Source: Apoderus coryli (lineage: Eukaryota; Arthropoda; Insecta; Coleoptera; Attelabidae). Taken from it: a stretch of 64,000 nucleotides of DNA. Shown here in pieces: positions 1 to 13,111 of the stretch (within the stretch, counting starts at the first letter, position 1; each line of letters opens with the position of its first letter). The notes beneath the pieces are model-generated. The model was not told the origin of the DNA, searched no databases, and saw only the letters and a list, made by a program, of their open reading frames with translations. The translations under genes were made by a program, and so were the position numbers. Location: assembly GCA_911728435.2 (NCBI GenBank), contig OU452208.1:7254001-7318000 (forward strand), written 5' to 3'.

Positions 1-228
1 TGTTTGATTTGATTGTATTTTTTGGTATATTATTAGATATAATATCATTATCCCCAGTTGTCAGTTTGACGTTTAATTAATTTTTAATAAAAAAACACCA
101 AACTGAAAACACCACATGTAGGGTATTATCGCTGTAATCCAGAGGTGATTGGATGAAATTTGACACATTAACAAGATTAAGTAATTTGATTGGTTACTAT
201 ATTTAGTAAAAAATTATCAGCAAAAGTA
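1..228 (-). mobile_element. Crypton transposon, upstream end of a second copy
   Basis: This stretch matches 51773-52037, the region 5' of the Crypton recombinase gene on the minus strand, nearly base for base. The match is broken by a deletion of about 55 bases near position 52, which removes the equivalent of the start-codon area. Similarity ends near 228. The coding body would lie to the left of the window, so this is probably the truncated end of a dead copy. Confidence 0.6.
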
Positions 229-1680
229 CCGTAACTAGGGTTGCCAGACCTCCTATTTTTAATATGAGACTCATATATTTTAACTCTTTCTCATATCTCC
301 TATTAACATGGTCAATATGAGACTATTTCTCATATTTTCCATTAATAGATACGTCCGTGCCAGGCCAGGTGGGCAGTAGCACGTGGCGACCCTAGTTGCA
401 GCACTTTAAGCCGGGGCAACCACAGATCTAGAAAAGGGGCAAGTTGTAGGTATTTTGCAGTACATAAAATTCTCATATATTTTTATTCAATCTCATATAA
501 TTCTATATGGGCTAACCTATTTTTGAAATTCATATATCTGGCAACCTAACCGTAATCGAATTTAGCGAGCGGTCTAGAAGCAGCCTGATTACGAGGGAAA
601 GCTGCTCGAATTTATGAAGTAACACAGTTAAAAATTTCACCATTTTGATAGTAAATGTTCACAATTAAAATTCTTTGTTCAAGAATGCAGCGTTCCACGG
701 TTAAAATTTCACAACTTTTTACTAAATAAATGTCAAAGGATGACAGCTCAATTCTTGACATTTCATCATTTGACAGCCAATTTAGTTCCTAACCTCAAAT
801 TTGCCCACCCGATATATTAATGTCGGAAGTCGGAAAACCAGGTATGCCATTAATATATTTCTCGTCTCCTATTGTCCTATTATATACATTTTTAATTACA
901 CAATGCGGTAAGCTATCGTTTTGTAAAAATCCTCTCTTCTTCTTACTCACAATAATTGTCCGGAGGATGGTATAACAGGTTCACATCTCCCTGGAGCTCG
1001 AGTAAAGAGCTGTTAAAATCTTTTTTAATTTTGCAATTCATTTTAAATATCTTCCGCAATTACCGGACTGTTGAAATCAATTTGTTCTTTTAACAATGAA
1101 CAATTAGTAGTACAATAATATAAAATTATCTCGAAGATAATAAACTTGCATTTTAAAAACCAATCACAACTCATTCACCAACTCATTAATACTTCGTTTA
1201 CAGGGGCTAAATACATTAATCAAGTGAATTAGGTATTCATTTCCTGTTGTACGTTAGAGAATAAATAATAGTAAAAAACTCTAAATAATAAAACTGTGTT
1301 CCTGCATTTTTGCAAATAAATTTTAATTATACCTACATACCCAGTGTATCTTATCCTTTATTATGTTTTGCTTAAATTCCTGAGCAACGAGTAATAATTA
1401 AATTGCATTTAGATAACAAGCACTATTTATTGTAGAACATGCACAATGTTTTGATGACATGTTTAAAAGCGAAATTCTTGGCGAATCGCCTGTTTTTCTC
1501 TATTGAAGATAACAGAACATGTGAACATTTGATAGATGTAATTTATCTTTATACGAGGGTATGCTAAATAAACTAAATTCATTTTCTTTCTCGTCAAACC
1601 AGTATTCATATTCAAACTATAACTAAAACGATCATTTTATTTATTTGGCAATCGGGGTTAAGTTTCTATTATTTTTGTAG
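229..1680. other. Intronic sequence upstream of the first visible Rab23 exon
   Basis: AT-rich sequence ending in a pyrimidine-rich tract and a TAG acceptor at 1678-1680. I see no exon carrying the Rab P-loop (GxxxxGKS), so the N-terminal Rab23 exons must lie left of the window. No other gene or recognisable element was found. Confidence 0.6.
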
Positions 1681-4600
1681 AGTTGACGACGAAGACGTAC
1701 GGCTAATGCTATGGGACACCGCAGGACAAGAGGAATTCGATGCCATTACTAAAGCTTACTACCGAGGTGCTCAGGCGTGTGTTTTAGCCTTTTCGACAAC
1801 AGACAGAGACTCATTCGAGGCGGCACACTCATGGAAACTCAAAGTATGTAGAAAATGTTAAATAATTCAGTAGTTCCTCTAAATTCACTAGATTTTACCC
1901 AGTCTTTTAACAGAAATCAGAGACAAATTCCAACAAAACACATTCAATCGCATGCGACTGAAGAGAAGCAATTATATATTCTTAATTTAGGGATACAACT
2001 CATATCTCATTACCTTGGTTTAAAGGCAACGATCATCATTAGGTAATATTCTTAGAACTTCCAACAAATCTGTTCTTTGACGTTTTTGAGTCAACCAGAC
2101 ATATGACTGCTTTTTTACAACGTTGAAAATCTTTTGAATTGCAGTGATTCTTCTTCCCAAGGTACAGTAGTAATTGCAGACGTTGGACTCAATCGTTTCG
2201 AAGAGCATCATTCACAGAATGTCTTTCAAATTTAACCTCAATCAAGCACATTCCTCACGAAACTGTTAATACTATTAATAATAATCTTTATTGTCTAACA
2301 GGTTACCGACCCAATTACAAGACAATTTAACTAAATAAATAAGCTACTAATAATAAACTAATTAATAATCCTACAAAACAAAATACGCACACACATCAGA
2401 TGGCCAGATTTTGCAGGAACCGAGACAATTGAGCGCAGAAAGATCTTACAGGCTCATTGAAATAGTTAATTTCTTGACTAAAGCCTTTTATGTTTGGCAT
2501 GCTCGAAGTAGTGGTGCTTTGGATTCATAATTAGTACGAAAAACAGGAACGTGAAATAGTCTGCTACTCCTCGCAGAGGGGCGCGGTATGTTAAAATTCA
2601 ACGATCGGAGTAGGTTTGAACAGTCCACCAAGCTATTTATAATCTTAAACAGAAAGAGTTGTCCGGCATACACTCTGCGAGCAGCCAGCGAAACCATTTG
2701 AAAGCGATCGAGCAGTGCTCGATAATCGAATCCTCTACATGGGAATCTATCGTCAATTTTAAACGCTAAATATTTAAGGAATTTGCGCTGTATGTATTCA
2801 ATGTGTCCTGCATGAGATTGGTAAATGGGAGACCACATTATAGATGCGTACTCAAGCTTAGATCTTACCAGAGCACAATACAAATTAGTTATACATTCAA
2901 TATCACTAAAATATTTGGTAACACGAAACAAAAAGCCAAGCATGCGTAGTGCATCTCGGGTAATACTTTGAATATGATAATTAAATGACAATTCAGTGTA
3001 GACGCAAATTCCAAGATCCCTGACAACATCACAACACTCAAGCGCAGTGTCACTCAGCTGATAGCGATATTCAAAAATAGTTTGCGATTTCGAAAATATG
3101 ACAAACTTACATTTATTAATATTTAAAGGCAATTTATTATAGTTACACCAATCTTCAAGCTTCTGTAACAATACGCAATCCGAAGTGTCTCGAATAACAC
3201 GATACAATTTCAGATCGTCTGCAAACATCAAATGGTTGCTTGTAAGTTCCTGGGATATGTCATTAATGAAAATTGAAAATATTAATGGTGCCAAACAGCT
3301 GCCCTGAGGCGCTCCGCTGGTCGGTGGGTTAAAGCGTTGAATCAGTGGGACCATGAAATGATGAATTGATGAATGAAAAATAACAAGAGCGGCTGTCAAC
3401 TTGAAATTATTTACGATCAACCATTTGTTCTTTAAATTTACCTCTAACTAATCGATATTTTCTCATGCATTTTAAATTTACAATTGGACTATATTGAAGG
3501 CTATTTCCCAGTGACAGGTTCACTTATTAACCGTTGATTCTGTGATCGATCTTGGAGTTTTTTTTGACCCTGGACTTGGTTTTGTGGATCACATTTTGAC
3601 GAAAGTAGCGGAGGCCAAAGAAACATATCGTTTTATAGATAGAAATACCAGAAACTTTAATAATCTAGTAATTTCGCTTCTTTCGTTTGAGCAGTCGCAT
3701 TACACGCTTACCAACGGTAATATTACTGACGGTTAGAACGCACTTTATAAATAAAAATATTATTAAAGCATAAAATAAATCTATTCTATTCTTTTTAGTG
3801 CCGTATGTTAAAAAAAAAATTGTTTGGTTATCGAATACAAGCCTCATATACCATACAGTCCAAGTATTCGCTATGCACCGATGACGTCACTGCGCGAGCT
3901 CTACTTATCTATGTACAATGAGTTGCGCAACTATAATCCTATATCTCATTTGTGAAAAAAAAACATTCATTGCATTGATGCCGACTTTTTTGCGAACGTG
4001 TTATATTGCATATAAAATAAATTGAGTTTGTTCCATTTGAATGATATTTGATTAACTTATTTCAGGTAGAAAATGAGTGTGGAGAGATCCCAACAGTCAT
4101 TGTACAGAACAAAATCGATCTTATAGATCAAACCGTTGTTAATCCGTAAGTAGAGCAAGTTAATGTTTAAGTACATACACCACCCGTATTATTTTTGGCA
4201 CCGTATTTGTTGATAATTTACAAACAACGAATTTGGAAACCGCTTTACACAACAACATTGAAATAAAGTATTTAAATGCGCGATTTAAATTAACTTAGCT
4301 ATATAAACAAATTCTATTAGAAGCTTTTTGGCTATATGCATTTTAAGATGAAGTTCAGGAAATTTATTTATTATTTTCATGGTTTATTAATTGAATAAAT
4401 AAGTGGTTAAGGCATGTTGCCAAAACACTTGTAACATATAACAATATTTTATTATTTTATATAGTATTTTAATCATATCTGCCAAAACAAACATCATTTC
4501 ACAGTAGTTTATTGTTATTGTATCGCTAATTAGCTAACATAGTTGAATACTAATGCAAAACCAATGTTATGTCTGTTTATCATGTATACCTAATCAATGA

Positions 4601-7600
4601 AACGTTCGTAAACGAAAATGTAGTTTTATCCATTTTTTTTTAGTGAAGAAGCCGAACTTCTTGCCAGAGCCCTTGGTTGCCGACTGATTCGCACATCAGT
4701 GAAAGAGGATGTAAATGTAGCCGCAGTTTTCCGACATTTAGCGCAGAGATGTTTAGCGGAAATTCGTGATCCGAAAGAATGTGACTATTTCGTCACGCCC
4801 ACAATGCACCATCCTAATTCAATCACAATCAGTAAGTTTTAATTAATTTTGTAAAAGTTAACACGCTTCGCAGGATGTTCCGCTTGAATTAAGCAATTGA
4901 TCATATCCAATTCCTATTTTTGGACACACTGAATATAGAATAAGGAATAGCTTGCCTTAAAACACGCCCGACGACCCCTGAAATCTACTTAAGTCTTCAC
5001 AAGCAGCCTCTCATCGAGAAAATGTTTGTTAGACTTAAAATACTGATTGGGTTTCGCAGATTTCTTTCTAAACCGTAAACGATCGAGCCTATTGATGATG
5101 ATATCATGGGCTTCCTAATGATGGTGAAAGAATATTGTATACAAAGCAAAAAATCCCTTGACAATTTCAATTTCGCATAAGAAATAAAGAGCAGAATAGT
5201 TAAAGGTTTTCTATGCCTAAGTCAAACACACTTTAAGTACGTCCAAATAATTAATAATTAACAGCAAATCCAATTTTCATCAAGGCAAGTATTCATAACG
5301 TTTTTAGCTCATAGTTTTAATAACTTTTATTTTAGATAATGAATGTTCCCTCTGAAATTAGCTATCGACCCATTCTTACTGTAATGTCATAGTTGGGAAG
5401 TTACTAGCATCCTGCTGTACAAAAATAATAATAATAATAATAATAATGACTTTATTGTGTGAAGTTAATTACACAAAAAGGCGAAGTTGAGGCTAAGCCT
5501 CCTATCTTAACCTATTCACAACTTTAGCTAATCTAAACTAAACAAACCCTATAAGAAACGAAAACAAAAAACAATTATGACTTAATAAAAATTAAAATAC
5601 AAAATATACCCAACAAAAACAAAATATGAAAATGAAAATACTACACTAATTACTTACTAAAATGTGATACTATTATTAATAATTAAGTCTCGAACTGAGG
5701 CCCCGAAACGTTGACCAGACAAACACGCCACTTCAGCAGGCAATGCGTTGTACAATCGTGAGATACTGTAACTAAACGACCTCTCAAATAATGCAGTGCT
5801 ATGTAGTGGCGGAGTAATAACGTGACTATTGCGAGTATATATAAAATGACCACGACCTCCATACTCAATTTTATTGAATAAGTATAGAGGAGTCTTCGAA
5901 TGCACAATTTTATTGTACAAAACAAGTAGATGTAGAAGTCTCCTCTGTTCCATTCTCATCCATCTCAGTTCAATCATCTTAGCACTCACTCCACGATCCC
6001 TCCCTCGAATGCCAGTTATTAAACGCACACAAGAATTCTGCATGAGCTGAATCCTATGGTCATCGGCACCAAGTAGGCAGGGCCCATAAACGACATCGCC
6101 AAAAAATAACTGTTTATCTTCATTACCCACAATTTGAAGGCATATATCAAGACTACAATCAGCACCAACTTATTCCTAAGACTAATCTCCAGATCGTCTT
6201 TGTAATTATTTATTTGTTTGTCGTCAACCTTGTCCTACTCCGATAAACACAGTTCCCCTAGATCACCCACCTCATAGGTTTAAAGATGCAAAGTGACCAT
6301 TTGCTGAAATACAAGTTTCTGCACAAAAATTTTCTATCAGTAATAGCTGAGCATTGAAGGTTTTCGGGTACTCCAGTAGATTCAAGCCTAAGGCTTCTTG
6401 ATCTGGAGAATCTTCTGCGCTGCTCTTTCATATTCCTCAAATCAAGTTTACCTACCAAGAATTGTTGCAATTTTAACACTTCTGTTACACAGGATAAAAC
6501 CAGTTTATATTCGATCTTGACAACGTCTGTCTGTTATTGCTGAAGTATGCCAGCATGACATCACTCGAATAATTTTGAGTATAAAGACTAGGGCGTGCGG
6601 AGCTGATGGCATTGATATTTCTATGATACACTTGACTTGCCCAGCTCTTATCCCGTACTATGCATATCTGGTAAATTTTTGTTTGGAGGGCGGCGTATTT
6701 CCTGAACAATGGAAAAAGGGCGTAGTCAAACCAATTCCAAAATGTAATAATCCTGAAGGTCTAAAAGATCTCAGGCCAATCACAGTTCTTCCAACCCTAT
6801 CCAAAATTCTCGAAAGAGCCATGGAACTCCTGATTAAGGCCCATATTAGCAAATTTAATATCCTTCCTAATTTGCAGTCGGGTTTCCGATCGAGTTATAC
6901 CTGCGGCTGACGGCTCTGCTTGATGTGACCGATGATATGCTGACGGCCATAGACAACAAAAAGTGTGCCATACTTGTATTGCTAGATTACTCCAAGGCAT
7001 TCGACACGTTGAATCATGATATTCTGCTATCCGTTCTTCATTACGCCGGCTACGGTGGCTCAGCGATACGTCTCATTCAGAGCTATATTAGCGGACGGAC
7101 CCAGTGTGTGTCGTTAAATGGAAGCTTATCTTAAAGCGTTAGTTTAACAAGTGGTGTAGCTCATGGATCTATTTTGTCACCAATTTTATATACGCTATAC
7201 ACATAATAATTTTCCAAGAGCTTTGCAGCACTGTCAAATAAAAATGTATGCTGACGACTCGCAGATTCTGCACGTTTTCAATAAGGAAGACACGTCGATC
7301 GCTGAGGAGCACATTAATCTTGATCTGGAGTCATTGGCTGAGTTGTCGGAACGCCACGATCTCAAGATTAATCCGGCAAAGTCTACTACCTTATTTTTCG
7401 GCCTTCCTATGGACTCCGATATTCAACTGTCAATTCAAGGAATCGGGATTCAGGTGTCCGATCGGGCTAAGAGTTTGGGACTTGTTATTGATAGTGGACT
7501 CAGATTTTCACAGCACATAACAAGTAAAATACAGATAGGTTTCGCTAACCTAAAGAACATCTACGGTGTCAGACATCTGCTCTCTGTTGATTTGAAAAAG

Positions 7601-8835
7601 TTATTGTGCGAATCGCTAGTGCTATCACGCATGAATTTCTGTGATTATGTATATGGCCCATGCCTCACGAAGATTGATTCTGGACGTGTTCAGCGGCTCC
7701 AGAACTCATGTTTGCGCTTAATTTTTGGGATAAGAAAATACGACCGAATCTCTTACACCCTGTCCACCATAAAATGGCTTAATATGGCCAATAGAAGAAA
7801 GTTACATTCGTTGGTCCTTTTTCACAAAATTATTTTATCTAAAACTCCGCCATATTTGTTTCAAAGGATTACCTACCGCACTGATGTTCACAATATGAAT
7901 GTCCGACGCAAGGACATAATTACTGTTCCGCAGCATCGAACAACCATGTTTCGGAGGTCCTTCAGCTATAACTTGGCCAAGCTATATAATGAAATTGATC
8001 CTGATTTTAAAGCCTTCCCTAATGCAAAATTTAAGACTCCTATACAAAAAATTGTTTGCTGGGCAGGCTACTCTCATTGATTCTAATGTGACCGTAATTA
8101 TTTATGCTTGGGAAGCAGTTTGAGTTTGATTATACAATTATTATAGTCTAAATTTTTATGATTATTATTATCTTCTTTCTATGTTTTTTAATATATTTTT
8201 TTTATTTGTATATTAGGTATACTAGGTCCTTGCTGAAAATCAGCTTTGCTGAGCTTGAACCTTTTGGCATTTCTCTTTTAAATGGGATTGTATCTTTTTT
8301 AAAATAAGACTGCATATTAATTATTATTTTTGTTGTACTCAAATCATGCCAATAAATTAATTTATTATTATTAAAGGCTTCTTTTAATTTTTACATAACC
8401 ATGAAAAGTTTGATTGCTGTTAAAACATTGATAAAATAATTCTACTATATAGGCCACCCTGTTTGTTTCTTTGTTATGTCAAAAATCGGCAATTTAACAA
8501 AAAATATTGGCGATTTCCTTCAAGATTTTTCGAATTCATGCGTGACTTCAATATACATTGCGGTTCTAAAGTTTTAACAGAGATGGCTCTCGAGTAATTT
8601 TGACTTTCAAAGGTCTGATTATCTATTGTGTATAATCTTTGATTAAAGTACCTAATCGTTATTAGTGTAGCCATTTTCTTTAAAGACAATGCTGTAACGT
8701 AATATTTTTCATGTTTCAGGTGCCTTCAGCCCTAGTCATTCTTCCAAAAATAACCCAAACGGAACAATTGTTTTAAGACCAAACAAACACAAAAAGAAGA
8801 AAAATGTCCTAAAAAATGCATGTAGAATATTGTAA
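1681..8835 (+). CDS. Rab23: Rab23 small GTPase, last four exons (5' end outside window)
   Basis: Exons are 1681-1843, 4066-4145, 4644-4831 and 8720-8835. All use GT-AG junctions and the phases join without a break to give 181 residues, against about 237 for the human protein, so roughly the first 55 residues are off the left edge. Visible motifs are the switch II/G3 box WDTAGQEE, G4 NKID in exon 2 and G5 TSVK in exon 3. The stretch RLMLWDTAGQEEFDAITKAY is typical of Rab23. The C-terminus is lysine-rich and ends in CRIL, a CaaX box ending in Leu that predicts geranylgeranylation. Rab23 is a membrane-traffic GTPase linked to Hedgehog signalling in mammals and planar polarity in flies. An AATAAA lies at 8886-8891, about 50 bases past the stop. 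Introns carry LINE copies in both orientations. Confidence 0.93.
2255..3345 (-). mobile_element. Non-LTR retrotransposon family A, 5'-truncated copy
   Basis: The minus strand encodes the second half of a reverse transcriptase: GAPQGSCLAPLIFSIFINDI, then the catalytic FADD box, then the thumb and C-terminal region (open 2488 to about 3340). A short ATT-rich tail at 2262-2285 marks the 3' end. The copy sits in a Rab23 intron, antisense to the gene. It is nearly identical to the plus-strand copy at 45455-46606, but the alignment stops just 5' of the APQGS box. It lacks the first catalytic Asp and endonuclease, so it is dead. Confidence 0.85.
3525..3665 (+). mobile_element. Short LINE reverse-transcriptase fragment (thumb region)
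   Basis: The plus-strand reading VIDLGVFFDPGLGFVDHI followed by KVAEAKETY and IDRNTRNF fits the conserved region downstream of the reverse transcriptase palm in jockey/CR1-type LINEs (V-x-DLGV-x-FD-x2-L-x-F-x2-HI). Only about 45 codons remain. It lies next to, and in the opposite orientation from, the family A copy in the same Rab23 intron. Confidence 0.6.
5420..6130 (-). mobile_element. CR1/L2-like LINE, 3' fragment
   Basis: An open minus-strand stretch (5657-6130) carries the C-terminal end of a LINE reverse transcriptase protein: VYGPCLLG, QLMQNSCVRLITGIRGRDRG, and the closing ERSFSYSISRLYNALP. The 3' end has a run of (AAT) units on the plus strand at 5428-5447, the ATT-type tail of this family. 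It lies in the last Rab23 intron. Related fragments are at 6485-8375, 47555-49150, 60140-60715 and 61089-61547. Confidence 0.8.
6485..8375 (+). mobile_element. CR1/L2-like LINE, long broken copy
   Basis: Consecutive plus-strand pieces cover most of a LINE reverse transcriptase: TRACGADGIDISM and DLRPITVLPTLSKILERAM (6575-6910), LDYSKAFDTLNHDI with the first catalytic Asp (6925-7134), then YADDSQ and the C-terminal domain (7163-8080). The pieces are separated by a frameshift near 6905 and a stop near 7132, and the usual GVPQGS box reads as a degraded GVAHGS. The tail at 8355-8375 is TTA-rich. The copy lies in the last Rab23 intron in the same orientation as the gene, and has no intact protein. 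Confidence 0.85.
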
Positions 8836-9224
8836 TAATTATATCTTTAATATTTGTATGTAATAATATTAAACTTTAACCATTAAATAAAGACTAAATT
8901 TAAATCATTATTGAACTCAAAATTTGCAGGCCAACAAAAAAGTGCTAATATAATAATTACCCCTTAGTTTTATTAGTAGGTACCTACCTAAATATATTTT
9001 AATCTAAAATATTATACCTACAAAGATTATTAAATTGTGTTTTAAGTAGTAAGTAGGTATAATTCATGTGAATGAATTAAAAGACAATTAACCAAAATAA
9101 GTTTATTAATTAAGAAACAAATAATATGTGTGTGAATTTGTATACCATAATAAGTTGTACATTATGATAAATATAATATGATCATATAATATATTCTTAT
9201 TGTATTATTCAGTTCAGACCCTAA

Positions 9225-9952
9225 AGGGCTCTGCCCACTACACCGGGCCGTAGTATGACCGTAACCGTTTCGGCACATGCAAAAAAGTATTCTTTATATA
9301 GATAATAATGAGACAACGTCCACTAGACCGTTCCGTCACCTACCGACACCGTAGCGTTCTATGAGCGGACCGACAACAAATTCTCGACGAGAATATAATA
9401 CATTCGCGTTGTAGTCGCACATACTCACCGTTTGAAACGAGTTGACGTATTGTTTTAGTTCTTTAATTTCTGAACGCGAAAGCGAAATTTTTCTTCGTCA
9501 TCCACTAGGTATATAACGGCCAAAATTCTCTCTCAGTTTAACTTTCTTAAAGAATCATGAATCCAGTAACGTCTGACAACATTTTTTCGGCTTCCCTCTT
9601 CCTCCTCGTCTAAAATTATGGCAATCATTGCTAATTCCCTTACAGACAATTTGCTAATAGCCATCGTGTATTTATAAAATAAATATAAGTATGTTTTGCC
9701 AAAACCTGTTCTAAACAAAAGTTCTAAGTAGAAGCTAGTCTTCCCGATGAAGTAATAACAAAAATAGTTGTTGCTACAACCGCACAACGTGAACTTATGG
9801 CCCGTGTAAGATCCGGTCATCAAACGCGTTAGAACGGGCACGGAACGGTGTTGATCCGTCTAGTGGGCGTTAGCAGAGTACGCAGTGCTTTTTTCTGCCT
9901 GATACGTTTATAGCACGGTCATAGTACGGCACGGTATAGTGGGCAGAGACCT
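9225..9952. mobile_element. PIF/Harbinger DNA transposon, non-autonomous and decayed
   Basis: The 728-bp element has inverted ends that begin AGGGCTCTGCCCACTACACC on the left and AGGTCTCTGCCCACTATACC on the right, followed by more matching bases (CCGTACTATGACCG type). It is flanked by TAA on both sides (9222-9224 and 9953-9955), the 3-bp target duplication expected for PIF/Harbinger. Inside, the minus strand (9533-9841) reads a short acidic run then RRYWIHDSLRKL, resembling the start of HARBI1-like transposases (W-V-H-P-x-N region), followed by a frameshift. Confidence 0.75.
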
Positions 9953-9955
9953 TAA

Positions 9956-10940
9956 TACATGAGTTTTAAGTTACATTTTGCAACTAATTTATTTATTTTT
10001 AAAAATGTCTAAATTTCTTCAAACAGTTAATACCTAGACAGCGAATGACAGGTACAGTAAATGAGATTCAGTGTGTTAATTGTACACTTATTACCAAGAG
10101 TAGTGTTACCTAAATTAAAAAAAAAAAACTGAAACATGTACAATTATGAAAAAGCAAACACTTAAAAAAATAAAATGTTTGGTCCGTCTAGCATAACATA
10201 ACAATGGTTATTAAAAACAATCATATATCATTTGCAATTTAACGACTATCCTCTCACTATTTGTCGTTTTTCTTCATCTGCACCACCCATTTCATATTTA
10301 ATTTGTGCAAATTAATTTATAAACAATATGGTTGATGATCTCCAGTCACCGAAATGTAAGTTTTATCCTGAAATATCTGAAGAACGGCTGAAGCTAATAA
10401 AACCCAACCTTTTTTGAAATCAGAACAAAAATATCTTTCATTTTAGCTTATTATAATATATAGAGTGACATTTTTGTCTTTATTTATTTTTGTCTATCAT
10501 CCATAATAACCTAGGTGGGTGTCAAAATATAAAGAGTGACCCTGTACGTTTAATTACAAAAAAGATTTATAAACACTTAACTATAATAAAATTCTCAAGG
10601 AACCATATACCTACCTAATTGTAAAAAATAATGTGGGATTCTTATATCCAGTTTTGTACTTTATAATATACACTACGTTAAGCATTTGGTCTTTCTTCAT
10701 TAAAATCAAATCTATAAATTGGTACATAATCAAACTTATTCTACAAACGGACGTTTCGGGCACATTTTTAGCATATCTTCAGCATTCGTAATTATTGTAA
10801 TATTTACTTACAAAAATTGATGTAGAGAGGATTTTTAATGCAGAAATTAAATGGATTTAACTAAAACTTTAGAGGCAGACAGAGAACCACGAAATAATGA
10901 TCAGTTTGTATTAGGTTCGTGCCCACCAGCAGTAAGATTA
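9956..10940. other. Spacer with no recognisable gene
   Basis: AT-rich spacer between the Harbinger element and a LINE remnant. No convincing exon, RNA gene or element end was seen. Confidence 0.5.
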
Positions 10941-10945
10941 CCGTA

Positions 10946-11330
10946 ATATTAGATAGATAGATAGTTTATTACAATATTCGAAAAATACAGTTTGTCAATA
11001 TAAATACAATACAAATTCAACACAAATACAAATCACATAAAAATATATACGACAATATACAACAATTAGGACAATACTGCACAACAAAACAACGCAATAT
11101 TGCCAACAAGAATCAAGAACTCTACAACCAATCACTCTCAAGAATATAGTCGGTAAGCATGTAATGCGACTGCGCGAACAAGGTAAAATGACTAGGCGTT
11201 AACGTAAACCAGGTTGAAACATTTTGCAAATTGATAGTACTCAGAAGGAGAAGGTATAGAAGAAGAAATTGAAAATAACTTATAACCACAGCATAAACAA
11301 AATGCTGTCCTATGATCATAACCTACTACT
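10946..11330 (-). mobile_element. Probable LINE 3' end remnant with (TAGA)n tail
   Basis: An (AGAT)n run at 10953-10967 is followed by an A-rich 3' region and a minus-strand stretch reading ...HYMLTDYILESDW. The layout resembles the minus-strand LINE at 52535-54900, whose 3' end also carries (GATA) units. The coding similarity is too weak to name a family. Confidence 0.35.
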
Positions 11331-11679
11331 AAAGATCAACAAAAAGAAAACGAGTGATGAAAGAGATAAAATATGGCAGGGTTTTAAAACAACTATTTGT
11401 ACGACTCATCAGATGATGAGGATTTGGATATTATTGGGATTATTGCCAAAAGAAATGAGAATTTCGTGAGTGTGTTGAATGTATGTAAAAATGTATACAT
11501 ATAGTTTGCTTCCTCTCCTCAGACAAACTCACCAAACCTATGAAACTATCTTAAAACCAAAAATTAACTACTCTTTGTTAAAACTTAATCCAAACGTATT
11601 TTTATTAATAAAAAAAATAAACAAAATATTGGTGTTATTGGACTCCCTATTCTCATCGTTTTGAGACCTGTTTTTGGAG

Positions 11680-11945
11680 TTTCTTAACAATAATCTGCTG
11701 GAAAATCTCCAGGATGTACCCATTAATTTCAGGCGTAAGAGTTGGATACAACTGGATGCTCCCCCGCATTTTGAATAACTGTAAGCGAATAATGGCTCTA
11801 TAACAATTATCGTCAACGATGGACTTGCTGGCTAAGGAGAAATGAGATGAATAATGACGTGGTCAATGGTATTGGACCAGTAGCTTGGTCACCGGATCTT
11901 AATGTATTTTCGTTTTTGTTTAATTTTTGTCAGAAATCACTAAGT
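11680..11945 (+). pseudogene. Tc1/mariner-superfamily (DDE) transposase remnant
   Basis: With two or three frame changes, the plus strand reads NNNLLENLQDVPINFRRKSW, then IQLDAPPHF, then GIGPVAWSPDLN. These correspond in order to the widely conserved transposase blocks 'enL-x-dvPl-x-Rr-x-mwf', 'QxDGAPxHF' (second catalytic Asp) and 'GPxxWPxRSPDLxPLD'. The middle is full of stops. It is a degraded insertion with no function expected. The region just 5' (11330-11660) may be the rest of the same gene, but I cannot align it by eye. Confidence 0.6.
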
Positions 11946-12055
11946 ATTTTAATTTTTTACTTGCAAACGGTGCGTCGAACGAAAAAAAGTAAAGAGCCTT
12001 TTTTTGTTGTAAATTGAACAAGGATTCTAGAAATAATTTTCGCTTCTAAAAAAAT

Positions 12056-12116
12056 CAGTGGCGTACAATATTTTTCATTAAAATTGTACGAATTTGTGTC
12101 CGTACGCACGCCACTG
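12056..12116. repeat. Tiny inverted-repeat element
   Basis: A 61-bp stretch starts CAGTGGCGTAC and ends GTACGCACGCCACTG, so the ends pair as CAGTGGCG/CGCCACTG plus a second GTAC/GTAC pairing. It could be a minimal TIR element (CAGTGGC-type ends occur in hAT elements) or a chance hairpin. No target duplication is evident. Confidence 0.4.
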
Positions 12117-13111
12117 GTAAAAGAAAAATAACAGTTTTTGCGTAGAAATATGTATCTAAATTATCTATCCAAATGCGCCAAATGTCATTTAAATATCTAA
12201 AGTAGTTTTAAAAATATTATAGTTTATAATACAAACTGTATTTTTTTTTTGGTTCTCTCTCTGCCTTCCGCTATCGAAACTGAACCACCTTGTATAATAA
12301 TAAATTTGATTTTAATGATGAGAACATTGCTTAAAGGAATAGAAAAAAACGATAAAAGTTAGGTACTAGTTAGTAGTATTAAAATAAAGAATAACTACTA
12401 TGTTACAAAAAACATTATTATCAATTTGTTGGAAACAGTTTTATATGTCAAAAATCATGTACCCTATTGTTCAAACAGCACACTTGAATTACACAGTTAA
12501 AATGTTCTATTAAAGTAAAATATTCATAACAAGCAATACGTTGCTGTTGCATCAAATTTTCCCCAGACTTCCACTGCGAACGATTTGCGAATAAAATCAT
12601 AAGAATCATAGAGGTAATGTAATGGGAAACATATTTTAATTATCAGGTATGACAAACTGATAATTACTTGGATTATGTTAATGAGCAATTCCATTAAAGG
12701 ATTAAAGAGAAGAATCGCGTCATCAAAGCAATAACGGATTGAATTCAACGAGCATTTAACTAAGAATATAATAATATCTTCAGTTAGGACTGAAAATTCT
12801 GACACTATTATTACTAAAACGATGATAAAAGCTTCGCTTTGGAGAAAAAGAGATCAATCCAAGCTCAACCAGAACAGTTCAGCTCCAAAATTGGAACAAC
12901 ATATCCCATATGCTATGACGAGAAAGCATGGACATAAGAAGAATCAAAGCATTCTTCAAATCGGGCGCAAATTCGCATTGTCTGTTAATTTTTCTGACAA
13001 ATAAAACTGTTTCAAATATACGTCGACGTGATATGACATTGCACAAAGCTTTTGTAACATAATTAAACTAACCGTAAATTACCTACATACAACAACAAAG
13101 ATCAGCAATAA

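Noticed and set aside
820..862. ATG TCG GAA GTC GGA AAA CCA G followed by GTATGC, a possible Rab23 first exon
   Set aside because: The Rab23 P-loop exon would have to lie between here and 1681, and none exists; the N-terminus is off the window.
12822..13004. 60-codon basic open frame (starts MIKASLWRKRDQ)
   Set aside because: No family, no splice signal or flanking exon; cannot be told from chance.
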